From the NCBI GenBank assembly GCA_038501625.1, contig JAZAYU010000909.1, positions 60,565-124,564 on the forward strand: DNA of 64,000 bases, given 5' to 3'. Of the stretch, positions 60,060 to 64,000 are shown piece after piece. The notes beneath the pieces were generated by a model that was not told the origin of the DNA, ran no database searches, and saw only the letters and a list, made by a program, of their open reading frames with translations. This DNA comes from Corbicula japonica. Taxonomy: Eukaryota; Mollusca; Bivalvia; Venerida; Cyrenidae. A program made the position numbers and the translations under genes. Positions within the stretch are counted from its first letter, which is position 1, and every line of letters begins with the position of its first letter.

Positions 60060-61380
60060 AATTCGATCGCGTCTCTATGTTTTTAAAATTACACAAATCA
60101 TTAATAAAATCTTAAACAAAAGTCACTGTCATATTACATTTGTTGCTTAAGAATGATAAGCAAAGAGATCAAATGTATATGGATATGAATTCCATAGTAT
60201 GCAATTTGATTTCTTTAATTATTTTTTATTTCCTCAATTAACAACAGCTCCAAGAACAAAGGGATCTATCTCAATTAACAACAGATTTTAGAAAAACCTT
60301 GACGCCTTGGGTATCGGCGATTATTTGCAATACATTGTTTTAAAATGTGTAACTGATACTATTGAATTATTAAGTTACGTTTCAGGTTATGCATCTCAGT
60401 ATAATCTTTAATGGCATTCATTTAAATTTGTCAATCAAAAACTCAATTTATCTTCAAAAGAAAAAACGCAGCATATATTCAATACCAGTCACTTCTGACA
60501 ATTGCAATCGCTTGTATACTTATCCATGAACCGTAAACAGGCTCAATCAAACCAAACAATATATTCATTTTTGTCTAGGTCGGTGGCTTTTAAATTTCTT
60601 TTTCCATTTATTCCAATAACACAGAAACGTTTTGTGCCGTGAGGCAGCTGTAAAATTTCTCCCCGTGCATTAAATCAGCGCAGTTATGTCCTTTGGAAAT
60701 CGATGGCCACGATACTTATGTATGCTTATAGTGCATCTTAAATTACCCTTTTAATAATGATTTTATCAGTTGTAAGATAGGTGTTTTCAATATACTAGCC
60801 AATAAAGAGATTTGGATACTGTTCAATCACCCTTATGATATACTTCCTGGTTTTGCAATTGGCTTTCTCTGTGATATGCAGTTTTTATTTTCGCATTTTC
60901 AGTTCCGCCCATTGTTTTCTTGTTAAGGGCAAACCCATTCTTTTATCTCTGGACCATACGCCGCTGATCATGGAGTTGTGTTTATCTGAAAATACGGCAT
61001 TATGTGTTCCATGTTCGCCGCCGTTGCGTGCCGTCGTTTGGTATGGATCAGAATTGAACCGTTAACTGGTGTAAATAATGAGTAACTGCAATCTTTAATA
61101 AAATCTTTTCCAATGCCACACTTAGAATTATATAAAAAATAGTTTACTGTATTCAGGCAGTTGTTTATGGAACAGCATTCCTAAAGAAATTAAAGATTGT
61201 TCTACTGTAGACACCTTTAAAACTTTGTATCTGAGGTGGACTGGATGATTCATTGTTGTTTAAGATAAGGAAAATGTATAATATTGCCTCAATGAAACAG
61301 CATATGTGTTAGGGCATGCATATAAAATGCATATTGATTTATGTACTCAAATTTCTTAAATATTCAGTTCTTTCTTGCGC
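60060..61380. other. AT-rich DNA, no gene confirmed
   Basis: The 76-codon plus frame at 60835-61065 starts with a true ATG and a hydrophobic stretch (FLVLQLAFSVICSFYF) resembling a signal peptide, but nothing else supports a gene. The copy of GCTCCAAGAACAAAGGGAT at 60247 is noted with 57427. Confidence 0.3.
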
Positions 61381-61399
61381 AGACTTACTCACATAGGCC

Positions 61400-61482
61400 T
61401 CGCACACATACTCGCGCACCCACACCCACGCTCACACACGCACACGCTCACGCACACAGACGCGCGCACACGCATGCACCTA
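61400..61482. repeat. CA/CG-rich low-complexity tract
   Basis: Irregular ACAC, GCAC and CTCAC words, with a TTACTTACTTAC tetranucleotide run following later (61688-61710). Confidence 0.8.
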
Positions 61483-61489
61483 CCCATTA

Positions 61490-63355
61490 AATGCAAAAAA
61501 CCTAAACATTACCACAGATTATTATTTGCAGTTTCATTCTAATTATAATATCATATTGTGTTTTGTGATGTTGTTTTATTTATGATCATCGTGTTTATCT
61601 TAATCTTTGTATGTTTTTACCTGTAAGGAGGGTCATATGGAAGATTAGTTTATTGCTAAATATGTCACCCTCTATAATACAGAATTTACTTACTTACTTA
61701 CTTACTTGCTTAATTACTATCTTTGAATTTTATTGAAACAATAATGAAATCAGAGTAAAATTAGGACCCCTGATCTTTTCCGAAATTTTAGTTACATATA
61801 TAATATAAATTTATCAATGTTATTGAAATTGCGCTAATATTTTATTTTGGTATTATTTTGGATTCAGTGCTAATTGTTTTTAATTGTCTTTTGTAAGCCC
61901 ATTACAGATCAATTTAGCTGAAGTGTTCTGCGAAAGTTATTAAATAAGTGTGATTATCAAATAGTGTATCGGAAACATGATGCTAACTTAAAACAACTTT
62001 ATTTTGCTAAACGAACCATATAGGATAGATTGTCAAATATATGCCATATCAAATAAAAAGATGAAGATCTAGATTTAAAGCATATTCCGAATGTTGAATC
62101 TGTTGTTTTCCATTCCATCACTGTTGGTAAAAACTTTTACAGTTGATCAATAATATGATACCTCTTAATATACAATCAGCGCTAAATTGAATAATATTTG
62201 AATTTGAAGACGCTTGTCTTTGAGCTTACAATATGTTTTGTGGGCCCAGTGTGTGCAACTACTCCGATTACACTTAAAACTATATTTTGCCAAGAAACAC
62301 GTTTATCAGGGTAATCCGTGCAGCCTTTCGGAACTTATCCGAGCTAGCTTATTAGGTAACTTGCTTAGAGTTACGAGGCGACGCACCCTGCGGTTTTGAT
62401 TGCTTGTCTGAAGCAGGCTTTATTTTAATTACACTTCACAGTACAGTGTGGCGGCCGTAAAGTCTCCCCGAGCAACCGTTGTGAACATTAACACCTGTCT
62501 TAATTTTTCAGTTTTTTTTTTAATTTAGTTTACACCATATTGTTGCATAAATAATAATTGTAAAAATAATAAAATGATATTATGAAATCTTTTTTTTCAG
62601 TGAATATTAAAGTATCGAAACAAAACTTTACTTCAACTAAAGTTAAAATCGAAAATGTTCCCAAATGCAAAATGCCTGGGATATAATATTAAACTGTTTA
62701 TACAAGCCAAGTGGTGATAAGATAACATATGACAGACACATGTTAAATATTCCATGATCTAAAGCTGCGTGAAGATGACAACTGGTTTAAAGCAAATCAC
62801 GGCTTTATTCACAAACATGTTTAACATCAAGCATCAAGGCGAAGTTCAGCTTATCAGTCCCGGCGATCGGCGATAACAGTTAAATGACCATAAATTTCTC
62901 TGGTCTCTGGGAAACATTCAATCCCACCAGAGTATTAGATTGCAAGCAGGCCAACTTGCATTTATTAATGTAGCTTCATGAACGTATACATTTTTGACAA
63001 ACCCGATCAAAGAAATAACTCACGACTAGCAAACTAAACATTCAAATGTATAGGTAAAAAGGTGTAACAGAGATGTGTCATATACTAAAAATGCTCTAAG
63101 GGCCGTATCCAATTCATTGTTACGGTATATGAATTTCTGTTTAATTCGCCGAGGCTTCTAAACAAAATATAATATTTAAATTATTATTTTAAAGCCTCTG
63201 TTCTTGTTTTAGTGCAGAAAACGCGAAAATTATGTTATTATTATATTATATTCTTCAGTGATCTTTAGTCAAGTATGACAAATTGATAATTAATACATCT
63301 GAAGTTCGAAACGATTTTTGTTGGTTATTAAAATAATTTTTCGTAATGAAAAATG
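61490..63355. other. AT-rich DNA, no gene seen
   Basis: Sequence near 62430-62475 (CAGTGTGGCGGCCGTAAAG) recalls array blocks at 22960, 35450 and 42730, so a stray fragment of the 5-kb unit may lie here. A mildly GC-richer stretch at 62800-62960 gave no exon. Confidence 0.35.
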
Positions 63356-63364
63356 AATTTGAAA

Positions 63365-63708
63365 TAGCGGCGTGAAATTAGCGGCCTAGCGGCATACAGT
63401 TGCGGCATTGTGGCGTGAAGTTGGCGTGAAGTTGTCGGCCTAGCTGACTAGTCTACATAGCGTCGTGAAGTTGGCGGCCTTGATGATTGGCGAAAAAGCG
63501 GCGTAATTTGGAGGCCTAGCAGCCAATCGACCTAGCGGCGTGAAGTTAGCGCTCTTGTAGCCTGTAGGCATTACAGCGCGAAGTTGGTACTCTTGCGGCC
63601 TGCCAAACTGGACAAGAGGCCGCTAGGCCGCTGAGTTCATCCCGCTAGGCCGTCAAATTAAAGCCGCTAAGCTGCCAACTTCACGCCGCTAGGCCGCTGG
63701 GCCGTAAT
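63365..63708. repeat. GC-rich degenerate inverted repeat array
   Basis: About 16-20 variants of GGCGTGAAGTTGGCGGCCTAG run forward to about 63600, then appear inverted (GGCCGCTAGGCCGC, GCCAACTTCACGCCGCTAGG) to 63708. It stands out strongly from AT-rich flanks, and the inverted junction could form a large stem. Confidence 0.8.
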
Positions 63709-64000
63709 CTTCAGATATCTTTCAAGTGATCCCATAAGCTAAATTTATGATAACCAAATGGAAGTTCACCAGTGCTTCAAATGCAAATTGAAGATATTTT
63801 ACAATAAAATTCTTGATAAAATAATTTGTTTTATGTTGACTGTGCAAAGCGATGTGATAATAGTTAAAGAGTAGTGTATAGATTCAAATTTAAAAGGTAA
63901 ATGCAATTTATTGAAAGAGAACATGATGATAACAGTTATGCTGAAAAAATCGTTTAATGCAATACCATGAAACATTTTACAGTTCTATTTTTTCAACAAG

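Noticed and set aside
60835..61065. 76-residue frame with signal-like start
   Set aside because: No splice sites, polyadenylation signal or recognisable motif; its length is within chance in this composition.

Overview
This is animal nuclear DNA, most likely from a bivalve mollusc (heterodont-like, at moderate confidence). It is AT-rich and intron-bearing, with long (CA)n tracts and no operons. It also carries a family of about 150-bp units ending in a 'TAATACGTCCCG...CGGGCGTATAAAAA' tail (12.48-13.02 kb) that I associate from memory with clam genomes. No complete intact host gene could be recognised. Most long open frames are chance frames in repeats.

Layout. 0-1.9 kb: two foldback repeats. 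1.9-14.0 kb: a block (D, copy 1) that recurs at 22.4-27.6 kb (D, copy 2). Copy 1 is interrupted by a 6,766-bp DNA transposon (4146-10911). It has a perfect 18-bp terminal inverted repeat, longer imperfect subterminal repeats and a 7-bp target duplication (AATCAAA). The matching uninterrupted site is in copy 2 near 24845-24860. The element carries two convergent spliced genes, both damaged: a RecQ-type DNA helicase (+, 3 exons, 4329-6968) and a transposase-like protein (-, 5 exons, 10684-7721) whose C-terminal part is missing.

14.0-22.1 kb and 27.6-45.4 kb: a decayed tandem array of units of about 5 kb. Shared blocks recur in the same order, each unit carrying a tRNA-like SINE remnant and hairpin MITEs. 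The array has later insertions: a TTAA-flanked MITE at 30111-30680, a 1.4-kb TIR element at 39417-40819 and a 241-bp MITE at 41632-41872. It also has locally expanded minisatellites (37 bp at 35.2 kb, 44 bp at 36.24-36.85 kb). The order suggests a larger duplication of about 20 kb (D block plus units) laid over the 5-kb tandem.

45.4-64 kb: mostly single-copy AT-rich DNA. It contains a possible last coding exon (-, 50881-50973), a duplicated array capped by an inverted pair (48.4-49.2 kb) and a run of palindromes readable as the same peptide on both strands (49.3-49.8 kb). It also contains trinucleotide and CA microsatellites, an internally deleted Tc1/mariner-like element (59525-60050) and a GC-rich inverted repeat near the right edge.

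The most interesting object is the helicase-bearing transposon. Its two genes start just inside the two ends, behind similar CCAAT-containing, palindromic subterminal sequences, and point towards each other. This fits a two-gene element in which the helicase assists transposition. I infer a relation to the helicase-carrying AcademH-type lineage from memory only.
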